From CAYLSV01 sp964386435 (GTDB taxonomy: Bacteria; Planctomycetota; Phycisphaerae; Tepidisphaerales; Tepidisphaeraceae): 24,428 bases of DNA. The position numbers and the translations under genes were made by a program. Below are positions 15,368-21,997 of this stretch, one piece after another. Position 1 is the stretch's first letter. Every line of letters starts with the position of its first letter. Location of the stretch: NCBI GenBank assembly GCA_964386435.1, contig CAYLSV010000048.1, positions 1-24,428 of the forward strand. The letters run 5' to 3'. The notes beneath the pieces were generated by a model, which did no database searches, had not been told where the DNA came from, and was given only the letters and a program-made list of their open reading frames with translations.

Positions 15368-15886
15368 GTGAAGCGGCGTGGTGCGATGCTCGCGAAGACG
15401 ATGGGCGCGGTGGCCGTGCTCGGGGTGGTGGGCGTGGTGGCGCTGATCCTCGGGGCCGGGTCGGGCGGCGACGATTTGGCCGATTACCGATTGCCCGATG
15501 GCAAGCTCGACATGCCGCGGCTGGGGGCCGATGTGTACGTGGAGAACTGCCTGATCTGCCACGCCGCCGACGGCCAGGGCGACCCGCCGGCCTACCCGCC
15601 GCTGGCGCAGACCAAGTGGGTCAACCGCGACAAGCAGACGCCCATCCGCATCCTCCTCGGCGGCCTCCACGGTCCGATCGTCGTCCGCGGCCGCACGTAC
15701 CTCAACCAAATGCCCAGCCACCGCCAGCTCTCCGACGAGCAACTCGCCGCCGTGCTGACCTACGTCCGCAGCCACTTCGGCAACAACAGCCCGCCAATCG
15801 AGCCCGGCGACGTACGCGCCCTGCGGACCGAACCCGTCCCCCCCGGCGGCTGGACCGCCGCGAAGCTGCGGGCAAAGTGGGAGTGA
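15368..15886 (+). CDS. Membrane-anchored mono-haem cytochrome c
   Basis: A 172-residue electron-transfer protein. The N-terminus MKRRGAMLAKTMGAVAVLGV and following residues are positively charged and then hydrophobic to about residue 31, which should act as an uncleaved anchor or signal peptide placing the rest outside the membrane. The haem site is Cys61-Leu-Ile-Cys64-His65. The sixth ligand is probably Met115 in YLNQMPSH, and the C-terminal helix LSDEQLAAVLTYVRSHFGN is typical of class I cytochromes c. The start is GTG at 15368 (retains the KRR); an ATG at 15386 would lose the positive charges. No oxidase or dehydrogenase gene is adjacent, so its partner is unknown. A bidirectional palindrome follows the stop. 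Confidence 0.9.
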   Translation: MKRRGAMLAKTMGAVAVLGVVGVVALILGAGSGGDDLADYRLPDGKLDMPRLGADVYVENCLICHAADGQGDPPAYPPLAQTKWVNRDKQTPIRILLGGLHGPIVVRGRTYLNQMPSHRQLSDEQLAAVLTYVRSHFGNNSPPIEPGDVRALRTEPVPPGGWTAAKLRAKWE

Positions 15887-15890
15887 GGTG

Positions 15891-15959
15891 GTTGGTCCTT
15901 GGTTCTTTGTCCTTTGTTCTTGATTACGAAGGACAAAGGACAAAGAACAAAGGACCAAC
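15891..15959. terminator. GGACAAAGAAC-type palindrome, copy 3, likely bidirectional terminator
   Basis: The best-formed copy of the family. The arms 15891-15921 and 15929-15959 are 31 nt long and complementary at 29 positions, with a 7-nt loop (GATTACG). One of the two mismatches is a G-U pair in the plus-strand RNA. It nearly fills the gap between the convergent cytochrome gene (stop 15886) and the 63-residue gene (stop 15966). The same arrangement is seen for copy 1. Terminator or 3'-end stabiliser is inferred from position and structure; a clear U-tract is absent. Confidence 0.8.
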
Positions 15960-15965
15960 AACCCT

Positions 15966-16157
15966 TCACGCCCGGTTGACGTTCTCGCCCTGCACGACGT
16001 TGGGCTTGGTCGGGGCGGCGTTGTCCTCGAGGTTGACTTTTTGCTCCTGCGCCGCCTTGTCGTCCGGCGGGGGGCCGTCCTGCTGCTGGCTTTGTTGGAG
16101 CTCGGCGGGTTTCTCGGGCGGCGTGCGGGGGTCGTCGGTCGGGGTGGTGTCGGCCAT
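15966..16157 (-). CDS. Small hydrophilic protein of unknown function
   Basis: A 63-residue protein, MADTTPTDDPRTPPEKPAEL onward, rich in Pro, Gln, Asp and Lys, with no hydrophobic stretch; probably disordered. I accept it as a gene because nearly every third codon position is G or C, like its neighbours. It also starts at an ATG that leaves 48 bp to the divergent secreted-protein gene, and its stop lies 7 nt from the bidirectional palindrome. The open frame continues upstream to 16403, but that part overlaps the plus-strand gene and is not convincing. There is no strong ribosome-binding site. I do not recognise the family. Confidence 0.55.
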   Translation of the reverse strand: MADTTPTDDPRTPPEKPAELQQSQQQDGPPPDDKAAQEQKVNLEDNAAPTKPNVVQGENVNRA

Positions 16158-16205
16158 GCCGGGCGGGTGGCAAATCCGGTGCCGCGTTGTTACGGTCGCG
16201 GCGTA

Positions 16206-17147
16206 ATGCACCCGATCTTGGCACTCGTGTGGCTCGTCTGGCTGGTGATGCCGCGGCCGGGCGCCGCCGATCCTGGGCCGCCGTGGCCGGTGCCGGAGGC
16301 GGGCAGCCGCACGGAGTTCCGGCTCACCGAGACGCGGACCGAGATTCGGTTCGGCGAGGAGACGACGCTGACCGGCGAGGTGCGGATCGAAGTGGAGATG
16401 CACCCCCCGCCGCCGGGTGAGGCGGGGTGGGTGGTGCGATGGACGCGGGGCCCGCTGCGGCTGGTGCGGTTGGAGCAGCCGGGCCGCTCACGCGAGCAAA
16501 ACGAGCGGGCGCTGCGGGCAATGCGGCCCCACGTAATGCCGATGGTGCGGGCGGCCGATGGTCTGCAGTTCGATCTGCATTACGCCGTTGATGGCAAGCT
16601 GATCGGGCTCCTCAACGAGGACGCGGTTCGCCAACAGATAGACGTGGCAATCGACAAGGCGTCTACTCCGAAGGAGGCCGCCGAGCTGCGGGCAGCCGTC
16701 GACGGGTCGGCGATTCACCGCGTGGCCGAGCGGGCAACGCTGCTGCTCCGGGCCTACGCCCTCAACGTGAAGCCGGACGAGTCAACCGTGATGCGGAGTC
16801 GGCTCTCGATCCCGCTGAACCTGCCACAGCTTCCACGAATCGAAATTGATGTGGAGCGCGACGTGGAGGCCGTGGTCGATGGGGCTGGCGTCGTGACGCT
16901 CATCGACGTGATGCGCGATCCCGACCGTAACGACCTCGAACAGGCCGTGCGGGCAAGTCTCGATCTCGATGAGGACCAGCCGCTGGGCGTCGGCGTCGCC
17001 GACGTGGTGGCAAACGTCGAGGTAGCCCGCGAGGCAACCTGGGAACTCGACCCGCACGACCGCTGGCCGGTGAAAGCGCAGATCGGCAGCGAACACCTCA
17101 CCGGCGGCGAGTTAAGCCGCACGATCTACGAGTTTCGGCGCTGGTGA
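16206..17147 (+). CDS. Secreted protein of unknown function
   Basis: A 313-residue protein with an N-terminal signal peptide (MHPILALVWLVWLVMPRPGAA, probable cleavage after Ala21). The mature part alternates beta-rich stretches (EFRLTETRTEIRFGEETTLTGEVRIEVEM) with a helical middle (about 135-185). It ends with ATWELDPHDRWPVKAQIGSE, a pattern reminiscent of planctomycete periplasmic proteins that end in a W-x-[LV]-D-P-x-[TD]-x-W-P-V segment (DUF6263-like, a weak impression). I do not assign a function. I chose the ATG at 16206 because it gives the signal peptide directly; the frame is open further upstream but antisense to another gene. First gene of a five-gene run; the next gene begins 35 nt after its stop. 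Confidence 0.75.
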   Translation: MHPILALVWLVWLVMPRPGAADPGPPWPVPEAGSRTEFRLTETRTEIRFGEETTLTGEVRIEVEMHPPPPGEAGWVVRWTRGPLRLVRLEQPGRSREQNERALRAMRPHVMPMVRAADGLQFDLHYAVDGKLIGLLNEDAVRQQIDVAIDKASTPKEAAELRAAVDGSAIHRVAERATLLLRAYALNVKPDESTVMRSRLSIPLNLPQLPRIEIDVERDVEAVVDGAGVVTLIDVMRDPDRNDLEQAVRASLDLDEDQPLGVGVADVVANVEVAREATWELDPHDRWPVKAQIGSEHLTGGELSRTIYEFRRW

Positions 17148-17182
17148 GCGTCGCGGCACGCCGCTCGTAGCATGGGTTGCCC

Positions 17183-17890
17183 ATGCCCTTGCCCGCCCTG
17201 CTGCTGTCGATGCTTCTGCTCGCCCCGACGTCTCAACCGGGGCCGGTTTATGAGTATGTCGAGCCGAGTCGGGACGGGATCGGCAAGGTGTACATGGGCC
17301 GGGAGATCAGCCGGGTGATGGGGCACCTGGGGGCCGGGTGGTTGGAGCGGCCGGGGCGGGAGGCCGAGGAGAAGCCGGCGCTGCTCATCGACAACCTTGG
17401 GCTCGAGCCGGATCACGTCGTCGCCGACATTGGCGCGGGGACGGGATACTTCACGTTCCGCCTTGCCCCACGGGTGCCCGAGGGGCGGGTGTTGGCGGTG
17501 GACATCCAGCCGGAGATGCTGGCGATCCTCGACCGCCGCGAACGCGAGTTGGGCCTGACCAACGTCGAGCCGATCCTCGGCCAGATCGACGACCCGAAGC
17601 TGCCGGCGGGCGCGGTGGACCTGGTGCTGATGGTCGACGCCTACCACGAGTTCAGCCACCCCGCCGAGATGATGACCGGCATCGTGAACGGCCTCAAGCC
17701 CGGCGGCCGGGTGGCGCTGATCGAGTACCGCGCCGAAGACCCCGCCGTCCGCATCAAGCCGCTGCACAAGATGACCGAGCGGCAGGCGATCAAAGAAATG
17801 ACCGCCGCCGGCCTGATTCACGTCGAGACGCTGGACGTGCTGCCGCAACAGCATTTGATGTTCTTCGAGAAGCCGGCGGTTGAGCGGTGA
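17183..17890 (+). CDS. Class I SAM-dependent methyltransferase-like protein with putative signal peptide
   Basis: A 235-residue protein. The opening PLPALLLSMLLLAPTSQP is hydrophobic and looks like a short signal or lipoprotein-like leader, though it lacks the usual positive residues. After the conserved VYMGREISRVMGHLGAGWLE and RPGREAEEK comes the Rossmann SAM site VADIGAGTGYFTFRLAPRV, the acidic loop VLAVDIQPEML, a motif LVLMVDAYHEF, and NGLKPGGRVALIEYR. This arrangement matches a methyltransferase family that often carries export signals in planctomycetes and Bacteroidota. SAM is not known to be abundant outside the cytoplasm, so true export or activity is uncertain. The start is ATG at 17183; a TTG at 17177 is possible. 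The start codon sits in the right arm of a hairpin (GCATGGG-TTG-CCCATGC, 17170-17186). Confidence 0.85.
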   Translation: MPLPALLLSMLLLAPTSQPGPVYEYVEPSRDGIGKVYMGREISRVMGHLGAGWLERPGREAEEKPALLIDNLGLEPDHVVADIGAGTGYFTFRLAPRVPEGRVLAVDIQPEMLAILDRRERELGLTNVEPILGQIDDPKLPAGAVDLVLMVDAYHEFSHPAEMMTGIVNGLKPGGRVALIEYRAEDPAVRIKPLHKMTERQAIKEMTAAGLIHVETLDVLPQQHLMFFEKPAVER

Positions 17891-17903
17891 ATAGGATCGT
17901 CCG

Positions 17904-18182
17904 ATGGCCACCCTGCACGAGAGCGATGTGCTGCGGCGCGTGATCGAGTCGGACGGGCCGATGTCCCACGCGGAGGCGACGGCGGTGATGCGGTGGTCGT
18001 TGCCGTCGGCGGACGAGGCGCGGGTGCGGGCGCTCAACGAACGGGCCGAGCTGGGCGAACTGGGCGTGGGCGAGCGGGAGGAATTGGAGGCGTACCTGCG
18101 CGTCGGCCACGTCTTGGCACGGCTGCGGGTGAAGGCGCTGGCGACGCTCAACGCACAAGCTCCGGCCGGGGCGGCGGGGTGA
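17904..18182 (+). CDS. Small helical protein coupled to the HNH endonuclease gene
   Basis: A 92-residue acidic, mainly helical protein. The central segment DEARVRALNERAELGELGVG and EREELEAYLRVGHVLARLRVKA resembles small proteins that in many genomes immediately precede an HNH endonuclease of the type found next. Its stop codon overlaps the GTG start of that gene by 4 nt (GTGA at 18179-18182). A partner or accessory role for the nuclease is likely but untested; it might be an inhibitor or chaperone. The ATG at 17904 follows the methyltransferase stop by 13 nt, so the run is probably one transcript. Confidence 0.8.
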   Translation: MATLHESDVLRRVIESDGPMSHAEATAVMRWSLPSADEARVRALNERAELGELGVGEREELEAYLRVGHVLARLRVKALATLNAQAPAGAAG

Positions 18183-18589
18183 GCGTTCGGCCCATGACAC
18201 GCCGAGCCGTGATCGAGCGGGCCGGCGAGCGATGCGAATACTGCCGGCTGCCGCAGCTCGTCTTCCCGGTGCCGTTCCACGTCGAGCACATCCGCGCCAC
18301 CCAGCACGGCGGCGGCGACGAACTCGACAACCTGGCATGGGCGTGCCCGACGTGCAACCTGCACAAAGGCCCGAACCTCACCGGCATCGACCGCCAAACC
18401 GACCGGATCGAGCCGCTGTTCGACCCGCGCCGCCAGCGATGGCCGGATCACTTCACTCTCGCCGCCGACGGCCATCTCACCGGCCGCACGCCGACCGGCC
18501 GCACCACGGTCATCACGCTCGCCATGAACACCCACGACCAAGTGAGCCTTCGCCGGCTCATGCTGGGTCACAAACTTGAGCTAGGATGA
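18179..18589 (+). CDS. HNH endonuclease
   Basis: A 136-residue nuclease. The zinc pairs are Cys19/Cys22 (CEYC) and Cys56/Cys59 (CPTC). The HNH core runs HVEHIRATQHGGGDELDNLA, then WACPTCNLHKG, giving the first His at 37, Asn at 51 and the last His at 62. The C-terminal half carries GRTPTGRTTVITLAMN, typical of the short CEYCRLP-type HNH family. The start is GTG at 18179, overlapping the upstream stop in GTGA; an ATG at 18194 is the alternative. The end overlaps the Uma2 gene by 4 nt (ATGA). The biological target is unknown; possible roles are defence, mobile-element maintenance or DNA repair. Confidence 0.92.
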   Translation: MSVRPMTRRAVIERAGERCEYCRLPQLVFPVPFHVEHIRATQHGGGDELDNLAWACPTCNLHKGPNLTGIDRQTDRIEPLFDPRRQRWPDHFTLAADGHLTGRTPTGRTTVITLAMNTHDQVSLRRLMLGHKLELG

Positions 18590-19155
18590 CCGCTGCCATG
18601 GCCCTCCTCGACGCCCCACCGAAGACGCTGACCCTCGCCGAGTTCGTGCGGCTGCCGAGGGCGGAGCGCATGGAATTAATTGATGGCGTGCCGGTGGAGA
18701 AGGAACCCATGGCTTGGCGAGAACGCGTGACGCAGAACAAGGTTGGCCGCTTCCTTGATGAATCGCAGGAGGACGATCCGATCGGCATCGTCGGCGTCGA
18801 GGGGCTGATCAAGATCAACCCTGATGAGCCCCGTCGCGGGCGGCGGCCCGACGTGTCGTTCGTCACCTTCGCCCGGCTCGGCGGGCGGGAGCTGACCGAT
18901 GACTGGTTCGACGTTTGCCCGGACCTGTGCGTCGAAATCGTCTCGCCGACGGACACGGCGTTCGACATCGACCGCAAAATCGCCGAGTACCTTGATGCCG
19001 GGGCGCGGCTGGTGTGGGAGGTCCAGCCCGAGGCGCGGGCGGTCGTCGTCCACCACCCCGACCGCACCACCTACCGCGTGGCCGGCGAGCAGACGCTGCG
19101 GGCCGAGAACGTGCTGCCCCACTTCGCCGTGGCGGTGAATCGGCTTTTTCCGTGA
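18586..19155 (+). CDS. Uma2-family PD-(D/E)xK endonuclease-like protein (DUF820)
   Basis: A 189-residue protein. The restriction-like fold is seen in MELIDGVPV (Glu30 and Asp33), GRRPDVSFV (Pro88-Asp89), CVEIVSPTD (Glu117) and the lysine in DIDRKIAEYLDAGARLVWEV (Lys131). These form the family's E...PD...ExV...K catalytic pattern, all intact. Uma2 proteins are extremely abundant in cyanobacteria and planctomycetes; their cellular role is not settled. The ATG at 18586 overlaps the HNH stop (ATGA), which argues for coupled translation. An ATG at 18598 is a possible alternative start. It closes the five-gene plus-strand run. Confidence 0.92.
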   Translation: MTAAMALLDAPPKTLTLAEFVRLPRAERMELIDGVPVEKEPMAWRERVTQNKVGRFLDESQEDDPIGIVGVEGLIKINPDEPRRGRRPDVSFVTFARLGGRELTDDWFDVCPDLCVEIVSPTDTAFDIDRKIAEYLDAGARLVWEVQPEARAVVVHHPDRTTYRVAGEQTLRAENVLPHFAVAVNRLFP

Positions 19156-19342
19156 AGATTGGCGAGGTTCGCCGTGTCCGCCCGCCCGGCGGGTGAGGAG
19201 CGATCACCCGAGACGCGTCGAGATCCGTGCGGACACGGTTGTAGCTGCGGATCGGCGATCCGCAGTGACGACGCCGTTTGCCCGGTCATGATCCGCGTGG
19301 CACCCCACGCGACGATCGAGCGACTCTCAATCGGTCCCTCGT
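19156..19342. other. Gene-free stretch with hairpins
   Basis: No gene seen. There are two notable inverted repeats. GTGTCCGC at 19174-19181 pairs with GCGGACAC at 19229-19236. A tight 9-bp-arm hairpin lies at 19245-19265, with arms CTGCGGATC and GATCCGCAG and loop GGC. Either could end the Uma2 transcript, and the second looks like another short dispersed element. Confidence 0.55.
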
Positions 19343-19461
19343 CGTGAAGCCCCGCCTCCACGAGGCGGAGGGGGTTTTGGCGACGCACGCGAAGGCGACG
19401 GTCGAGCAGGGCGAACGCGCGAGGGGCCCCCACCGCCGTGGTAACGGCGGGGCTACGGCCG
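19343..19461. repeat. Outward-facing pair of hairpin repeats (locus C)
   Basis: The minus copy (19343-19389) begins CGTGAAGCCCC with hairpin CCGCCTCCACGAGGCGG and ends TTGGCGACGCACG. The plus copy (19422-19461) has GCCCCCACCGCCGTGGTAAC and GGCGGGGCTACGG. The first belongs to a CTTCACG-ended subfamily, the second to the CTACG-ended one also seen at loci A and B. Confidence 0.75.
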
Positions 19462-19512
19462 GATCGGTAATCGCTCACAGCAGCTTGCACCCTCGTCTGC
19501 CTCGATCTTCGG

Positions 19513-19620
19513 GCGTCGCTGAAACCGCCTCCGCCTCGTGGAGGCGGGGCTTCACGGACGGGGGCAGCACCGCACTGCGGGTGAAGCCCCNNNNNNNNNN
19601 AGGCGGAGGGGGTTTCGGCG
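19513..19620. repeat. Inward-facing pair of hairpin repeats (locus D), containing an N gap
   Basis: The plus copy (19513-19560) has GCGTCGCTGAAACCGCCTCC, hairpin CCGCCTCGTGGAGGCGG and GGGGCTTCACG. The minus copy (19580-19620) reads GTGAAGCCCC, then ten Ns (19591-19600), then AGGCGGAGGGGGTTTCGGCG. The gap falls exactly where the hairpin of this copy should be, which suggests the assembler failed in the repeat rather than losing unique sequence. Confidence 0.75.
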
Positions 19621-19640
19621 GGGTTGAGGCGTCAGCGATG

Positions 19641-20081
19641 TCACCGCGATCGTGCTGCCGTTGGGCGGCCGCGGCGCTTGTGGTGGACAAGGGCCGGGTG
19701 GAGGGTGGCGAGGGTGGCGTCGGCGGTTTCTTGGTTGACGAAACGGAAGTACATGTTCGCCATCGACTCGACTTCCTCGCGGGAGCGCCAGCGGTGCAGA
19801 TCGGCGCGGGCTGCGGGGTGGCTGGCGAGATGTTCGTAGAAGCCGTACGCCACGGCCGTCCACGGGTCGCGGCTGGGCTCGCTATTGCGTGGGGCTGACT
19901 CGCACCAGCGGGCGAAGTCGTAGATGCCGCGAATCAGTCCCTCGTCGGGCGGGTTCCGCTCGTAAGCTTCGTTGAATGCAGCGTGGAGATCGATCCACAG
20001 TGACATCAGACTCGATGCCCACGCCACCACATCCCGAAGGCGCGGGACGCATCGGATGGCTTCGCGTCGCCACACGGCCAT
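19641..20081 (-). CDS. Hypothetical protein downstream of lpd
   Basis: A 146-residue, mostly helical soluble protein. Its core, SLWIDLHAAFNEAYERNPPD and EGLIRGIYDFARWCES, followed by AVAYGFYEHLASHPAARADL and HRWRSREEVESMANMYFRFV, resembles a family of small proteins annotated as hypothetical in planctomycetes and other environmental bacteria. I know no function. The ATG at 20081 is well supported: GGGAGG lies 5 nt upstream, between this start and the lpd stop (20097). An internal ATG at 20006 lacks such a site. Its 15-nt spacing to lpd suggests co-transcription, which may be accidental rather than functional. The C-terminus is basic (HHKRRGRPTAARSR). Confidence 0.75.
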   Translation of the reverse strand: MAVWRREAIRCVPRLRDVVAWASSLMSLWIDLHAAFNEAYERNPPDEGLIRGIYDFARWCESAPRNSEPSRDPWTAVAYGFYEHLASHPAARADLHRWRSREEVESMANMYFRFVNQETADATLATLHPALVHHKRRGRPTAARSR

Positions 20082-20096
20082 CAGAACCTCCCGGGC

Positions 20097-21628
20097 TCAC
20101 AAATGAATCGCCCGGCCGTCGGCGACGCCGGCGGCTTCCATGACGGCTTCGCTTAGCGTCGGGTGGGGGTGCATGGCCTCGATGATCTCGGCTTCGGTGG
20201 CTTCGAGCTTGCGGGCCATGACCAACTCGGCCAGGAGTTCGGTGACGTTTTCGCCGACCATGTGGACGCCCAGCAGTTCGCCGGTGGGCTTGTCGAAGAT
20301 GAGTTTGACGAAGCCGTCGGTTTCGCCGGCGGCCAGGGCGCGGCCGCTGGCGCTGAATGGGAACTTGCCGACCTTCATTTCTTTCCCGGATTCTCGCGCT
20401 TTTTCTTCGGTCAGGCCGAGGCTGGCGACCTGGGGGTGGGTGTAGGTGCAGCCGGGGATGGTGGTGTAATCGACGGTGTGCTCGCCGTGGCCGAACATCC
20501 GCTCGACGCAGAACACGGCCTCGTGGTGGNNNNNNNNNNNNNNNNNNNNNNNNNNNNNNNNNNNNNNNNNNNNNNNNNNNNNNNNNNNNNNNNNNNNNNN
20601 NNNNNNNCCAGCCACGGCGGGCCGATCACGTCGCCCACGGCCCACACGCTCTCGACGTTCGTCCGGTACGCCGTGTCGACCTTGACGTGGCCCTTCTCGA
20701 TCTCGACGGGCGCTTTTTCCCCGAACAACCCGTCGATGTTGCCCGTGACGCCCACCGCCAGCAGGCACAAATCGGCCTCGACCTTTTTCGCCTCGCCTCC
20801 GTCTCTTGGCTCCACCGTGAGCACGACGCCCTTGCCGTCGGTCTTCACGGCGGTGGTTTTGCTCTTGGTCATCAGTTGGATGCCGCGCTTTTTGAACGCC
20901 CGCTCCAGCGCCACGCTGGCGTCCTTGTCCTCGTTGGGCAGAAGGTGGTCGAGGTACTCGACGATCGTCACGTCGGTGCCCATCGAGTTGTAGAAGTCGG
21001 CGAACTCGCACCCGATCGCGCCGGCGCCGATGATGGCCAGCCGCCCCGGCCGCTCGCCGAGCGTCATCGCCTCGCGGCTGCTGATGATTTTCTTGCCGTC
21101 AAGCTCGATGCCCGGCAAGCTTTTGGGTGACGCGCCGGTGGCGATCATGATGTGTTCGGCCTGAACTTCCTGACGTTTGCCGTCTTTCTCGAAGCTCACC
21201 ACGTGCGGCCCCTCGACGCGGGCCGTGGCCAGCTCGTGCTTGACGTTGTACTTGCTGAACAGGTGGGCGATGCCTTTGTTGAGCTTTTGGGCGATGCCGC
21301 GTGACCGCTTGATGGGCACGTCGAAGTCGACTTTGAGGTTGTCGAAGCTGATGCCGAAGTCGCCGGCCTCGTGCTGCATTTTGCGGACGAACGCCCCGGC
21401 GTCGAGCAGCGCCTTGGTCGGGATGCAGCCCCAGTTCAGGCACGTGCCGCCGAGGTTTTCCTTCTCCAGACAAAGCACCCGCTTGCCCAGCTGCCCGGCC
21501 CGGATCGCCGCGGCATACCCGGCCGGCCCGCCGCCGATGACGACGAGCTCGTATTTGTAGTACTTCTTGTCGGTGGAACCGTGGGTCTGTCCGTGGGTCT
21601 GTCCGTTGGTCTGTCCGTTGATCGCCAT
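20097..21628 (-). CDS. lpdA: Dihydrolipoyl dehydrogenase (E3), interrupted by an assembly gap
   Basis: FAD-dependent E3 subunit of 2-oxoacid dehydrogenase and glycine-cleavage complexes, reoxidising dihydrolipoamide with NAD+. The FAD site is VIGGGPAGYAAAIRA (about 30-44). The redox disulphide is Cys63-x4-Cys68 in GGTCLNWGCIP. The NAD site is IIGAGAIGCEFADFY. The second FAD segment is WAVGDVIGPPWL, and the catalytic His-Glu is in HPHPTLSEAVMEA near the end. The run of 78 Ns (20530-20607) splits the gene into two different reading frames. This reflects a wrong gap length, not two genes or a real frameshift, because the ends join into the family sequence with only about 3-4 residues missing. 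The N-terminus carries an in-frame 12-bp repeat (NGQTNGQTHGQTHG) not expected in the family. No E1 or E2 genes are adjacent. Confidence 0.93.
20530..20607. other. Assembly gap of 78 Ns inside lpd
   Basis: Frame arithmetic: the last base before the gap on the lpd strand (20608) is the first position of a codon, and the first base after it (20529) is a third position. The true gap must therefore be 3k+1 bases, which 78 is not. Conserved lpd sequence between GPPWL and HHEAVFCVE suggests about 10 bases. Confidence 0.9.
21579..21626. repeat. 12-bp tandem repeat in the start of lpd
   Basis: Units CCGTGGGTCTGT (21579-21590, 21591-21602), CCGTTGGTCTGT (21603-21614) and a degenerate CCGTTGATCGCC (21615-21626). 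On the lpd strand they encode the repeating Asn/His-Gly-Gln-Thr extension ahead of the FAD-binding domain. Confidence 0.85.
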
Positions 21629-21703
21629 GAGCCGGCGATGATAGGACCGGCGGCCACCCGACTACGCCCCACGCACGCGACCAACAGACACGCCCCACCC
21701 GCC

Positions 21704-21910
21704 GAACCGAGCGTCGAGCGTCGGGCGAGTGAACCGAGCGTCGGGCGTCGGGCGAGTGAACCGAGTGAACCGAGTGTCGAGCGTCAGGCGAGTGAACCGA
21801 GTGAACCGAGCGTCGAGCGTCGGGCGAGTGAACCGGGTGAACCGAGCGTCGAGCGTCGGGCGAGTGAACCGAGTGAACCGAGCGTCGAGCGTCGGGCGAG
21901 TGAACCGAGT
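21704..21910 (+). repeat. GAACCGAGT-based tandem array, left (9/27/36-bp units)
   Basis: The 207 bp are built wholly of 9-mers: GAACCGAGT, GAACCGAGC, GTCGAGCGT and CGGGCGAGT. The higher-order order is two 27-mers (21704-21757), four 36-mers (21758-21901) and a last 9-mer. All lengths are multiples of three, so the array is open in several frames and creates a spurious Ser-Glu-Pro/Arg-Arg-Ala extension upstream of the DUF3987 protein. It lies between the divergent lpd and DUF3987 genes. The rest of 21629-21997 shows no gene. The reverse-oriented arrays lie at 23590 and 24308. Confidence 0.92.
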
Positions 21911-21997
21911 GGCCGGCGTGTTTTCGGCGGGAGTCGGCCAATTTGTCCCGATGGTGCGCCGGGGGTCGCCGTTGGCGCAACGTCGGCGGTGGGGTGT

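Noticed and set aside
15212..15961. Minus-strand 249-residue frame opposite the cytochrome
   Set aside because: It begins in the GGACAAAG palindrome and reads antisense to a real cytochrome c gene; no domain.
17183..19155. Restriction-modification system (methyltransferase, HNH nuclease, Uma2 nuclease in a row)
   Set aside because: The methyltransferase has a putative export leader and lacks the DPPY/NPPY or PC motifs of DNA methyltransferases, so it is not a credible DNA modification partner.
20097..21628. lpd as two separate genes or a pseudogene
   Set aside because: The split is caused by a wrongly sized N gap; all catalytic and cofactor motifs are present across the two halves.
21704..21910. 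CRISPR array
   Set aside because: Units of 9/27/36 bp follow one another directly with no unique spacers, there is no cas gene, and units vary internally.
21371..21997. N-terminal extension of the DUF3987 protein (736-residue reading)
   Set aside because: It runs antisense through lpd and then through the tandem array; a good ATG with a ribosome-binding site lies at 21998 at the edge of family similarity.
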